A stretch of DNA of 48,422 nt from Pseudomonas morbosilactucae (lineage in GTDB: Bacteria; Pseudomonadota; Gammaproteobacteria; Pseudomonadales; Pseudomonadaceae). The notes beneath the pieces were generated by a model. That model was not told where the DNA came from and searched no databases. It saw nothing but the letters and a program-made list of their open reading frames with translations. The position numbers and the translations under genes are program-made. Shown in pieces: positions 33,402-41,305 of this stretch (its first letter is position 1; every line of letters starts with the position of its first letter). The stretch lies in assembly GCF_023241715.1 (NCBI RefSeq), contig NZ_JALQCW010000009.1:1-48422 (forward strand), in the 5' to 3' direction.

Positions 33402-34943
33402 ATGACCGCTACCTTTGGCCTTGGGGCTCTTTCCCAGCGACGCATACTGGGCATTCTTGCCGCCAGCATGCTCTCTCTTTCCGTACAGGCTGCCACCCTG
33501 ACCCGTGATAACGGTGCTGCGGTGGGCGATAACCAAAACTCACAGACTGCGGGGGCCACCGGGCCGGTGCTGTTGCAGGATGTGCAGTTGATCCAGAAGC
33601 TCCAGCGCTTCGACCGCGAGCGCATTCCAGAGCGTGTGGTGCATGCCCGAGGCACTGGCGCCCATGGCGTGTTCACCGTCACCGACAACCTCAGCGACCT
33701 GACCCGGGCCAAGGTGTTTTCCAGCGGTGAAGTGACCCCGGTGTTTGTGCGTTTTTCTTCGGTGGTGCACGGCAACCACTCTCCGGAAACCCTGCGTGAC
33801 CCCCGTGGTTTCGCCACCAAGTTCTATACCGCCGAAGGTAACTGGGACTTGGTGGGCAACAACTTCCCGACCTTCTTCATTCGTGACGCAATCAAGTTTC
33901 CCGATATGGTCCATGCGTTCAAACCGGACCCGCGCACCAACCTGGACGATGATTCTCGGCGTTTCGATTTCTTCTCCCATGTACCGGAAGCCACCCGGAC
34001 CTTGACCGAGCTGTATTCAAACGCCGGCACTCCGGCGAGCTATCGGGAAATGGACGGCAATGGCGTGCACGCCTACAAGTTGATCAACGCCAAGGGCGAA
34101 GTGCACTACGTGAAGTTCCACTGGAAGAGTCTGCAAGGCCTGAACAACCTTGACCCCCAGCAAGTCGTGCAGGTGCAGGGGCGTGATTACAGCCATATGA
34201 CCCACGATCTGGTCAGCCACATCAAGCAGGGCGACTTTCCGAAATGGGACCTGTATGTGCAGGTCTTGAAGCCCGAAGACCTGGCCAAGTTCGACTTTGA
34301 CCCCTTGGATGCGACGAAAATCTGGCCGGGCATTGCCGAGCGCAAAGTCGGGCAAATGGTGCTCAATCGCAACCCAGCGAACGTCTTCCAGGAAACCGAA
34401 CAAGTGGCCATGGCGCCGTCCAACCTGGTGCCGGGTATCGAGCCTTCGGAAGACCGTCTGTTACAGGGCCGAGTGTTCTCCTACGCCGACACCCAGATGT
34501 ACCGCCTGGGGGCCAATGCCCTGCAACTGCCGATCAACGCGCCGAAAGTCGCGGTCAACAACGGCAATCAGGATGGCGCCCTGAATGGTGGCCAGACCAG
34601 CACCGGGGTCAACTACCAGCCCAGCCGTCTGTTGCCTCGTGAAGAGCCACAGAGCGCACGTTACAGCGCCTTGCCGCTGTCGGGCAGCACCCAGCAGGCG
34701 AAGATCCAGCGTGAGCAGAACTTCAAACAGGCAGGTGATCTGTACCGTTCTTTCAGCAAGAAAGAGCGCCAGGACCTGATCGACAGCTTCGGCGGTTCCC
34801 TGGCCACCACCGACGACGAGAGCAAGCACATCATCCTGTCGTTCCTCTACAAGGCTGACCCGGAGTACGGCACTGGTGTCACTCAAGTGGCCAAGGGCGA
34901 TCTGGCCCGGGTCAAGGCCCTGGCGGCCAAACTGAGCGACTGA
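33402..34943 (+). CDS. katB: periplasmic catalase KatB
   Basis: Predicted 513-residue haem catalase with an N-terminal signal peptide (about 1-30, RILGILAASMLSLSVQA). The catalytic His is H81 in RVVHARGTGAHG. The distal Asn lies in WDLVGNNFPTFFIRD. The proximal Tyr is in RVFSYADTQMYRLG. Its length equals that of P. aeruginosa KatB, which is peroxide-induced through OxyR. The following gene encodes an ankyrin protein, as in P. aeruginosa katB-ankB. No clear OxyR site was recognised in the 230 bases upstream. AGAGGAATAAAACATG gives the start. Confidence 0.95.
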   Translation: MTATFGLGALSQRRILGILAASMLSLSVQAATLTRDNGAAVGDNQNSQTAGATGPVLLQDVQLIQKLQRFDRERIPERVVHARGTGAHGVFTVTDNLSDLTRAKVFSSGEVTPVFVRFSSVVHGNHSPETLRDPRGFATKFYTAEGNWDLVGNNFPTFFIRDAIKFPDMVHAFKPDPRTNLDDDSRRFDFFSHVPEATRTLTELYSNAGTPASYREMDGNGVHAYKLINAKGEVHYVKFHWKSLQGLNNLDPQQVVQVQGRDYSHMTHDLVSHIKQGDFPKWDLYVQVLKPEDLAKFDFDPLDATKIWPGIAERKVGQMVLNRNPANVFQETEQVAMAPSNLVPGIEPSEDRLLQGRVFSYADTQMYRLGANALQLPINAPKVAVNNGNQDGALNGGQTSTGVNYQPSRLLPREEPQSARYSALPLSGSTQQAKIQREQNFKQAGDLYRSFSKKERQDLIDSFGGSLATTDDESKHIILSFLYKADPEYGTGVTQVAKGDLARVKALAAKLSD

Positions 34944-34954
34944 TGCTTCACGCC

Positions 34955-35032
34955 TTGTAGGCGCTGGCTTGCCAGCGAGCACGGACGCCGCGCTGTCTCA
35001 GGCGGCCCCTTCGCCGGCAAGCCGGCGCCTAC
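34955..35032. repeat. REP pair between katB and ankB
   Basis: TTGTAGGCGCTGGCTTGCCA (34,955) and TTCGCCGGCAAGCCGGCGCC (35,010) stand in inverted orientation, about 55 bases apart. This is the usual two-REP arrangement. It interrupts the katB-ankB spacing and could affect mRNA stability. Confidence 0.85.
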
Positions 35033-35059
35033 GGTTCTCAATTAAAACGGAGGGGCGTT

Positions 35060-35599
35060 ATGCGCCTGTTTATTGCGTTGCTGACATCGGCCTGGGCCCT
35101 GGCTGCCCAGGCGCAGTCGCCCGACCCGGTGGCGGTCAAGGTCCAGTTGGAAAACTACTATTTCGATGCCGCTCGTCGTGGCGATGTGGAGATGCTCAAC
35201 ACCTTTATCGACGCCGGGTATGCCCTCAATACCCAGGATGACAAAGGCTACACGGCCTTGATCCTGGCGGCCTATCACGGCCAGGGGCCGGCCGTGGAAC
35301 GCTTGCTGGCCGCCGGTGCCGATGCCTGTGCCCAGGATAAAAGAGGCAATACGGCGCTGATGGGCGCCATCTTCAAAGGCGAATTGCAGATTGCCCGGCG
35401 CTTGTTGGCTGCCGATTGCAGCCCCGACCAGCGTAACGCTGCCGGGCAGACGGCGGCGATGTATGCCGGCTTGTTCCAGCGCCAGGAATTGCTGGACGCC
35501 TTGGCAGCCAAGGGCGCCGACCTGCTGGCCGAAGACTCGTTGGGCAATAGCGCCGCGCGCCTGGCCGGCGGTGAAATCCGTACCGCCATGCCGCACTGA
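35060..35599 (+). CDS. ankB: ankyrin-repeat protein AnkB
   Basis: Predicted 179-residue exported protein. The signal peptide is at about 1-19 (LFIALLTSAWALAAQA). The rest is four or five ankyrin repeats, visible from YFDAARRGDVEMLNTFIDAG, DKGYTALILAAYHGQGPAVE, KRGNTALMGAIFKGELQIAR and AAGQTAAMYAGLFQRQELLD. In P. aeruginosa the equivalent protein is needed for full KatB activity, perhaps protecting the enzyme in the periplasm. That role is taken from the family. AACGGAGG precedes the ATG. It is likely cotranscribed with katB across the REP pair. Confidence 0.92.
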   Translation: MRLFIALLTSAWALAAQAQSPDPVAVKVQLENYYFDAARRGDVEMLNTFIDAGYALNTQDDKGYTALILAAYHGQGPAVERLLAAGADACAQDKRGNTALMGAIFKGELQIARRLLAADCSPDQRNAAGQTAAMYAGLFQRQELLDALAAKGADLLAEDSLGNSAARLAGGEIRTAMPH

Positions 35600-35645
35600 T
35601 CCCGCTCCAGCTGAGCTATCATCGCGGTTTTTGCCGGGGGTTCAG

Positions 35646-37013
35646 ATGGCCAAGGCCAAGCGCATGTATGGCTGCACCGAGTGCGGCTCAACCTTTCCCA
35701 AGTGGGCCGGGCAATGCGGCGAGTGCGGGGCCTGGAACACCCTGACCGAAACCATGGTGGAAAGCGGCGGCGCTGCAGCGCCTACGGGGCGTACCGGCTG
35801 GGCCGGGCAGCAGGCGCAGATCAAGACCCTGGCTGAAGTCAGTGTTGAGGAAATCCCTCGTTTCTCCACCGCCTCCAGCGAGCTGGATCGCGTCCTCGGC
35901 GGTGGCCTGGTGGACGGTTCGGTGGTGCTGATCGGCGGTGACCCGGGCATCGGCAAGTCGACCATTTTGTTGCAAACCCTGTGCAATCTCGCCACGCGCA
36001 TGCCGGCGCTCTACGTCACCGGCGAAGAGTCCCAGCAGCAGGTGGCCATGCGTGCCCGGCGTTTGGGGCTGCCCCAAGACAAGCTGCGAGTCATGACCGA
36101 AACCTGCATCGAAACCATCATCGCCACGGCCCGCCTGGAAAAGCCTAAGGTCATGGTGATCGACTCGATCCAGACGATCTTCACCGAACAGTTGCAGTCG
36201 GCGCCCGGCGGCGTGTCCCAGGTGCGCGAGAGTGCGGCGCTGCTGGTGCGTTACGCCAAGCAGAGCGGCACGGCGATTTTCCTGGTGGGCCACGTGACCA
36301 AAGAGGGCGCCTTGGCCGGACCGCGGGTGCTGGAGCACATGGTCGACACCGTGTTGTATTTCGAGGGCGAGTCCGACGGCCGCCTGCGTTTGCTGCGAGC
36401 GGTAAAAAACCGTTTCGGCGCAGTCAATGAGCTGGGTGTGTTCGGCATGACGGACAAGGGCCTGAAGGAAGTTTCCAACCCGTCGGCGATTTTCCTCACC
36501 CGAGCCCAGGAAGAAGTGCCGGGCAGCGTGGTCATGGCCACGTGGGAGGGCACTCGGCCGATGCTGGTGGAGGTCCAGGCCCTGGTGGATGACAGTCATC
36601 TGGCCAACCCGCGCCGGGTCACCCTCGGCCTGGACCAGAACCGGTTGGCCATGTTGCTGGCGGTGTTGCATCGCCACGGTGGCATCCCCACCCACGACCA
36701 GGACGTGTTCCTCAACGTGGTGGGCGGGGTCAAGGTGCTGGAAACCGCGTCTGACCTGGCGTTGATGGCGGCGGTCATGTCCAGTTTGCGCAACCGTCCG
36801 CTGCCCCACGACCTGCTGGTGTTTGGCGAAGTGGGCCTGTCGGGTGAAGTGCGCCCCGTGCCCAGCGGCCAGGAGCGCCTCAAGGAGGCGGCCAAGCATG
36901 GCTTCAAACGGGCCATCGTGCCCAAGGGCAACGCACCGAAAGAGTCGCCGCCGGGTTTGCAGATCATCGCGGTGACGCGTCTGGAGCAGGCGCTGGATGC
37001 ACTTTTTGAATAA
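35646..37013 (+). CDS. radA: DNA repair protein RadA
   Basis: Predicted 455-residue branch-migration ATPase related to RecA, acting in recombination intermediate processing. The zinc finger is C10, C13, C24, C27 (YGCTECG...GQCGECG). Walker A is GGDPGIGKST (97-106). The RadA-specific KNRFGAVNE motif is present. The C-terminal Lon-protease-like domain runs from about 290 (QEEVPGSVVMATWEGTRPML onward). The length is standard. The start ATG at 35,646 follows GGGGGTTCAG. A secreted unknown follows after 33 bases. Confidence 0.96.
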   Translation: MAKAKRMYGCTECGSTFPKWAGQCGECGAWNTLTETMVESGGAAAPTGRTGWAGQQAQIKTLAEVSVEEIPRFSTASSELDRVLGGGLVDGSVVLIGGDPGIGKSTILLQTLCNLATRMPALYVTGEESQQQVAMRARRLGLPQDKLRVMTETCIETIIATARLEKPKVMVIDSIQTIFTEQLQSAPGGVSQVRESAALLVRYAKQSGTAIFLVGHVTKEGALAGPRVLEHMVDTVLYFEGESDGRLRLLRAVKNRFGAVNELGVFGMTDKGLKEVSNPSAIFLTRAQEEVPGSVVMATWEGTRPMLVEVQALVDDSHLANPRRVTLGLDQNRLAMLLAVLHRHGGIPTHDQDVFLNVVGGVKVLETASDLALMAAVMSSLRNRPLPHDLLVFGEVGLSGEVRPVPSGQERLKEAAKHGFKRAIVPKGNAPKESPPGLQIIAVTRLEQALDALFE

Positions 37014-37046
37014 ATCGGATTCGGCCTCAATGAAAGGAAATCAACG

Positions 37047-37775
37047 ATGGGCATAACACGCTGGGCAGTTTGCACGCTGGGGTTGGGCATGCTCTGCCAC
37101 CTCGGCCTGGCGGTCGCGGAACCGGGCGAGCTGCCGGAAGGTTATCGGGTGGCGCAGCAGGTGCTGGTGGGCGATGGCTCGGTGCTTGAGGTGCTGGAAG
37201 ACCTGCGCATCACCCCGCAATTGCATTCGGCCAGTTGGGGCAACTCGCTGGATGCGGAGGCGTTTGACGAGTCCGAAGACGGCGATCAGCCACCGGCCCT
37301 GGAGGCTCAGGCGCGCTGGCTGGCTGACTCGGGAGAGGTGCTGGCGCAGAAGGCCCTGGGTTATCCCTTGGCCACGGTAGAGAAGGCCCCGCTCAATGGC
37401 CTGCCGTCCCCGGTGTTTTTCCTGACCGTCGACCAGACCGCACCCATGGGCAGTTACAGCGGCCCGGCCACCGAGATCCTGATGCCGTTGCAACATCAGC
37501 TCGACCCGGTGCTGTTTGTCTCCGAAAGCGGTGAGAAGCATCCCCTGGTGCTGGCCCAGACCGGCAAGGCTGCCTGGCAGATCGTGGCCGCCAGCGGTGG
37601 CGCCACCGAATCGATCCAGCAGGTGTCTTCGGCCTCTTCGGCGGACAACGAGGAGTTCGTCACCACCTATCGCACCTACCGTTACCTGAACGGGCAATGG
37701 ACGGCCGCCGGGCGCCAGCAAGCCGGTTATTGGGACACGGAAAGCGAGTTTCCCCCGCCGGCGAATTTCCCCTGA
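37047..37775 (+). CDS. secreted protein of unknown function
   Basis: Predicted 242-residue protein not recognised. A signal peptide is visible at residues 1-24 (WAVCTLGLGMLCHLGLAVAE). The mature part is acidic and Gly/Pro/Gln-containing, with no obvious catalytic motif; no cysteine was noticed outside the leader. It repeats a threonine/tyrosine pattern near the C-terminus (TTYRTYRYLNGQWTAAGRQQ). AAAGGAAATCAACG precedes the ATG. It lies 33 bases after radA, possibly in the same transcript by read-through, and converges with the PilZ gene. Periplasmic or secreted location is the only safe statement. Confidence 0.7.
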   Translation: MGITRWAVCTLGLGMLCHLGLAVAEPGELPEGYRVAQQVLVGDGSVLEVLEDLRITPQLHSASWGNSLDAEAFDESEDGDQPPALEAQARWLADSGEVLAQKALGYPLATVEKAPLNGLPSPVFFLTVDQTAPMGSYSGPATEILMPLQHQLDPVLFVSESGEKHPLVLAQTGKAAWQIVAASGGATESIQQVSSASSADNEEFVTTYRTYRYLNGQWTAAGRQQAGYWDTESEFPPPANFP

Positions 37776-37793
37776 GTGAATGCGGGGTGTTGA

Positions 37794-38162
37794 TCAGATT
37801 TCGATCAGCGCCCCCAGTTCGCGCTCCAGCTCCTCCGGGTCCCCCAGGTTCAGCTCGATCAGGCGCCTGAGGTGTTCAATCGACGCCAGGTCGATGTGCA
37901 CGCAGACGAAACCCAGTTGCCCGTGGTCGTCATGGGCCAGTTGCACTTCCATGCGCACATCGGCGTTGTTGCCCAGATGAATGTCGGCTGCAAAGCTCTG
38001 GCTGGCGTCGCCCTGCCAGGGTTCGGGGCGCTGGATCAGCAAGCCCTTGAGTGACAGGTCGAGCAGTTGCACCGCCCAGCGGTTGGGCCCCTGGCTCAGT
38101 TCGGTCCTGGCATCGAAGGCGATGCGTTTGAAACGTCGGCGATCAGCGTGGTGCTCGCACAT
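37794..38162 (-). CDS. PilZ domain cyclic-di-GMP-binding protein
   Basis: Predicted 122-residue protein made almost entirely of a PilZ domain. The two c-di-GMP contact motifs are present: RRRFKR (residues 8-13) and DLSLKGLL, the D/NxSxxG motif. The C-terminal helical tail is SIEHLRRLIELNLGDPEELE. Single-domain PilZ proteins act as adaptors that pass the c-di-GMP signal to a partner, not named here. A GGDEF-EAL enzyme is in the same window at 46.8 kb but not adjacent. Probably one transcript with the downstream membrane protein is excluded by orientation and spacing. Confidence 0.88.
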   Translation of the reverse strand: MCEHHADRRRFKRIAFDARTELSQGPNRWAVQLLDLSLKGLLIQRPEPWQGDASQSFAADIHLGNNADVRMEVQLAHDDHGQLGFVCVHIDLASIEHLRRLIELNLGDPEELERELGALIEI

Positions 38163-38215
38163 GGTCTGGCCCTCTGCATGGTGAAATGACTATAGACCCC
38201 GGTTTCGATCAGTCG

Positions 38216-38677
38216 CTAGAGCCAGCGCCGCACCTTGCGACAATAGTCACGGTAGCCCTCGCCGAACTGCGCCAGCAGTTGCCTCTCATCGGGCCCGATC
38301 ACGCTGAGGTTCATCAGCATCAGCAAGGGCATCAGCAGCAACCAGGGCCAAAGGCTGCCCATCAGCAAGGCAATGGCGCAATAACCCAGGGTGTCCCCCA
38401 GGTTGATCGGGTTGCGCGACACCGCAAAGGGGCCGTCGCGCAGCAGTTGCCGTGGCTGGTTGAAGTTGCTGCTGGTGGTGTGTTGCTGGCGAAAGCGCCA
38501 CATGGCCCAGAACGACAACCCCTGCCCTCCGACGATCAGGGCGACGGAAAGGGCTCTGATCCAGTCATTGACGAGCAGGGGCAGGGGGAGCCAGTCGGCC
38601 AGGAACAGGGCGCAGGTGATGAACAGCAAATACAGCAGGGGCGGTGGCAGTGGTGGCTGTTCGGAGGGGGCGGGCAT
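38216..38677 (-). CDS. isoprenylcysteine carboxyl methyltransferase-like membrane protein
   Basis: Predicted 153-residue integral membrane protein with four or five helices. The C-terminal half resembles the phospholipid/isoprenylcysteine methyltransferase (PEMT/ICMT-like) family: LRDGPFAVSRNPINLGDTLG, then GPDERQLLAQFGEGYRDYCRKVRRW, with RNP and the E...YR pattern that binds SAM. The ATG at 38,677 was chosen because upstream sequence in the same frame lacks membrane character. The substrate is unknown. It lies upstream of the PilZ gene on the same strand, 53 bases away, and could share a transcript with it. Confidence 0.8.
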   Translation of the reverse strand: MPAPSEQPPLPPPLLYLLFITCALFLADWLPLPLLVNDWIRALSVALIVGGQGLSFWAMWRFRQQHTTSSNFNQPRQLLRDGPFAVSRNPINLGDTLGYCAIALLMGSLWPWLLLMPLLMLMNLSVIGPDERQLLAQFGEGYRDYCRKVRRWL

Positions 38678-38909
38678 GGCGATACCTGACAAGTTGCACT
38701 CAAGGTTGCGACCCTGTTCGCGCCCGGCTGGTTCAGCCGGGATTGGGTGTGGGTTTCGAGAGGGGCGTATCGAGCCGCTTCCAAGACGTTCCAACAACCC
38801 TCAAATTGGCAAAAGAAGGCTCTAGACCAACGTGGGGGGTGGTCTTTGGGACGGTTAGCGCTAAACTCCGTTTGGCTGTCTTTCTGTCCACCCTGGCTGG
38901 AATAAAAAA

Positions 38910-40976
38910 ATGAAAAATAATAATAGCCTGCTACGCCACTTACCCTGGCTGCTGCTGGCAATCGTAGGAGCGTGCGCCCTTGGCGTAGTGGCATTGCGTC
39001 GCGGCGAGGCGATCAACGCCTTGTGGATTGTGGTCGCTGCGGTGGCCATTTATCTGGTTGCGTACCGTTACTACAGCCTGTTCATCGCTAACAACGTGAT
39101 GCAACTCGATCCACGTCGGGCCACCCCCGCCGTGCTCAACAACGATGGTCTGGACTACGTCCCTACCAACAAACACATTCTTTTCGGTCACCACTTCGCG
39201 GCGATTGCCGGTGCAGGCCCCTTGGTCGGTCCGGTGTTGGCAGCGCAGATGGGCTATCTGCCCGGTACGCTCTGGCTGATTGCCGGCGTGGTGCTGGCGG
39301 GTGCGGTACAGGATTTCATGATCCTGTTCCTTTCCACGCGTCGTAACGGTCGCTCCCTGGGGGACATGGTCCGCGAAGAAATGGGCCGGATTCCCGGGAC
39401 CATTGCGCTGTTTGGCTGCTTCCTGATCATGATCATCATCCTCGCGGTGCTGTCGCTGATTGTGGTCAAGGCCTTGGCCGAGAGCCCGTGGGGCATCTTC
39501 ACGGTGATGGCAACTATCCCGATCGCGATGTTCATGGGCGTGTACATGCGCTACATCCGCCCGGGCCGCATCGGTGAAATCTCCATCATCGGCGTGCTGT
39601 TGCTGCTGGGTTCGATCTGGCTGGGCGGGCAGATTGCCGCTGATCCGGTATGGGCCAAAGCCTTCACGTTCACCGGGATCCAGATCACCTGGATGCTGGT
39701 CGGTTACGGTTTTGTGGCGGCGGTACTGCCGGTATGGCTGATCCTCGCCCCGCGCGACTACCTGTCGACCTTCCTCAAGATCGGTACCATCATCGCCCTG
39801 GCGATCGGCATCCTGATCACCATGCCCGACCTGAAAATGCCGGCGCTGACTCAATTTGTCGACGGCACTGGCCCGGTGTGGAAGGGCGGCCTGTTCCCGT
39901 TCCTGTTCATCACCATCGCCTGTGGTGCGGTTTCCGGCTTCCATGCGCTGATCTCCTCGGGCACCACGCCCAAGTTGCTGGCCAATGAGGCCCACTCGCG
40001 CTACATCGGCTACGGCGGCATGTTGATGGAGTCCTTCGTGGCCATCATGGCCATGGTCGCTGCATCGGTGATCGAGCCTGGCGTGTACTTCGCCATGAAC
40101 AGCCCGGCTGCCGTGGTCGGTGCCGATGTGGTGTCTGTGGCACAAACCGTCAGCAGCTGGGGCTTTGCCATTACCCCGGAAGCGCTGCAAGCGGTCGCCC
40201 ATGACATCGGTGAAACCACCATCCTGGCTCGCGCCGGCGGTGCGCCGACCCTGGCGGTCGGTATCGCGCAGATCCTGCACAGTGTGCTGCCGGGTGAAAA
40301 CACCATGGCGTTCTGGTATCACTTTGCGATCCTGTTTGAAGCGCTGTTCATCCTGACCGCTGTCGACGCCGGTACCCGTGCCGGTCGATTCATGCTGCAG
40401 GACTTGCTCGGCTCCTTCGTCCCGGCCCTCAAGCGTACCGAGTCCTGGACCGCCAACCTGATTGCGACTGCAGGCTGTGTGGCGATGTGGGGTTACCTGC
40501 TGTATCAAGGCGTGATCGACCCGCTGGGTGGCATCAACACCTTGTGGCCGCTGTTCGGTATCTCCAACCAGATGCTCGCCGGTATCGCGCTGATGCTCGC
40601 CACCGTTGTGCTGATCAAAATGAAGCGCCAACGCTACATCTGGGTGACCATGCTGCCGGCTATCTGGCTGCTGATCTGCACCACGTCCGCAGGCTTCATC
40701 AAGCTGTTCGACGCCAACCCGGCGATCGGCTTCCTGTCGCTGGCGAAGAAATACAGCGACGCCCTGGCTAACGGGCAAATCCTGGCCCCGGCCAAGAGCA
40801 TCGAGCAGATGCAGCACGTTATCTGGAACGCCTACACCAACGCCACGCTGACGGTGCTGTTCCTGCTGGTGGTCTTCAGTATCCTGTTCTATGCGCTCAA
40901 GGTCGGTGTCGCCGCCTGGGGCAATAAGCAACGGACGGATAAAGAATCGCCATTCCAGGCTGTTCCGGACGCGTAA
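38910..40976 (+). CDS. cstA: carbon starvation protein A, pyruvate/peptide transporter
   Basis: Predicted 688-residue integral membrane protein with about 16-18 helices, of the CstA/BtsT family, which in E. coli takes up pyruvate (and was first linked to peptides). Family motifs are NKHILFGHHFAAIAGAGPLV, GPVLAAQMGYLPGTLW and SSGTTPKLLANEAHSRYIGY. The cytoplasmic C-terminus is short. The neighbour is its customary small partner YbdD/YjiX. Start codon lies in an A-rich leader with a CA motif. An imperfect 230-base upstream region holds the promoter but no clear element was identified. Confidence 0.95.
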   Translation: MKNNNSLLRHLPWLLLAIVGACALGVVALRRGEAINALWIVVAAVAIYLVAYRYYSLFIANNVMQLDPRRATPAVLNNDGLDYVPTNKHILFGHHFAAIAGAGPLVGPVLAAQMGYLPGTLWLIAGVVLAGAVQDFMILFLSTRRNGRSLGDMVREEMGRIPGTIALFGCFLIMIIILAVLSLIVVKALAESPWGIFTVMATIPIAMFMGVYMRYIRPGRIGEISIIGVLLLLGSIWLGGQIAADPVWAKAFTFTGIQITWMLVGYGFVAAVLPVWLILAPRDYLSTFLKIGTIIALAIGILITMPDLKMPALTQFVDGTGPVWKGGLFPFLFITIACGAVSGFHALISSGTTPKLLANEAHSRYIGYGGMLMESFVAIMAMVAASVIEPGVYFAMNSPAAVVGADVVSVAQTVSSWGFAITPEALQAVAHDIGETTILARAGGAPTLAVGIAQILHSVLPGENTMAFWYHFAILFEALFILTAVDAGTRAGRFMLQDLLGSFVPALKRTESWTANLIATAGCVAMWGYLLYQGVIDPLGGINTLWPLFGISNQMLAGIALMLATVVLIKMKRQRYIWVTMLPAIWLLICTTSAGFIKLFDANPAIGFLSLAKKYSDALANGQILAPAKSIEQMQHVIWNAYTNATLTVLFLLVVFSILFYALKVGVAAWGNKQRTDKESPFQAVPDA
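38916..38923 (+). promoter_or_regulatory. Hfq/Crc CA motif at the cstA start
   Basis: AATAATAA, a perfect AAYAAYAA motif, lies in codons 3-5 of cstA. It is within an A-rich run (AATAAAAAAATGAAAAATAA) that also lacks a normal Shine-Dalgarno sequence. This suggests translational repression by Hfq/Crc when preferred carbon is present. Confidence 0.5.
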
Positions 40977-40991
40977 TAGAGGGTTGCGAAC

Positions 40992-41189
40992 ATGTTCAAT
41001 GACTTGAGTCGCCTCGGTAAATACCTCGGTCAGGCCGCGCGCCTGATGGTCGGCATGCCCGACTACGACAACTACGTCGAGCATATGCAAACCAAGCATC
41101 CGGACAAGCCGATGATGTCGTACGAGGCGTTCTTCCGCGAACGCCAGGAGGCACGTTACGGCGGCAAAGGCGGTCCGAAGTGCTGTTGA
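40992..41189 (+). CDS. YbdD/YjiX family small protein (DUF466)
   Basis: Predicted 65-residue cytoplasmic protein, DUF466. The pattern [20 protein letters not shown] and [20 protein letters not shown], ending in [12 protein letters not shown], is the standard one. Members always follow cstA or btsT and are needed for full pyruvate uptake in enterobacteria. It starts 15 bases after the cstA stop, with GAGGG ahead. A REP/terminator element follows. Confidence 0.93.
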   Translation: MFNDLSRLGKYLGQAARLMVGMPDYDNYVEHMQTKHPDKPMMSYEAFFRERQEARYGGKGGPKCC

Positions 41190-41212
41190 ACCGCAGCGTT
41201 TAAGCCACACCC

Positions 41213-41287
41213 ATGTAGGAGCCCGATTTGTCGGCGATGGCGGTCTTGAGACCGTTATCGCCGGCAAGCCCGGCTCCTACATTTTTT
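41213..41287 (+). terminator. REP pair forming a terminator-like hairpin
   Basis: ATGTAGGAGCC (41,213-41,223) pairs with GGCTCCTACAT (41,272-41,282), and TTTTTT follows. Inside are diverged REP halves (TCGGCGAT and ATCGCCGGCAAGCCCGGC). The element sits between the cstA operon and the COG0523 gene and probably ends the cstA transcript. It appears to be a REP pair recruited as a terminator. Confidence 0.7.
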
Positions 41288-41305
41288 TGCGTGGGAGATC
41301 CTGTT

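Noticed and set aside
38940..41267. 775-codon open frame on the minus strand across cstA
   Set aside because: It is antisense to a well-conserved transporter, its product is His/Asp/Gly/Gln-rich low-complexity sequence, and such long shadows are expected from GC-rich codon use.
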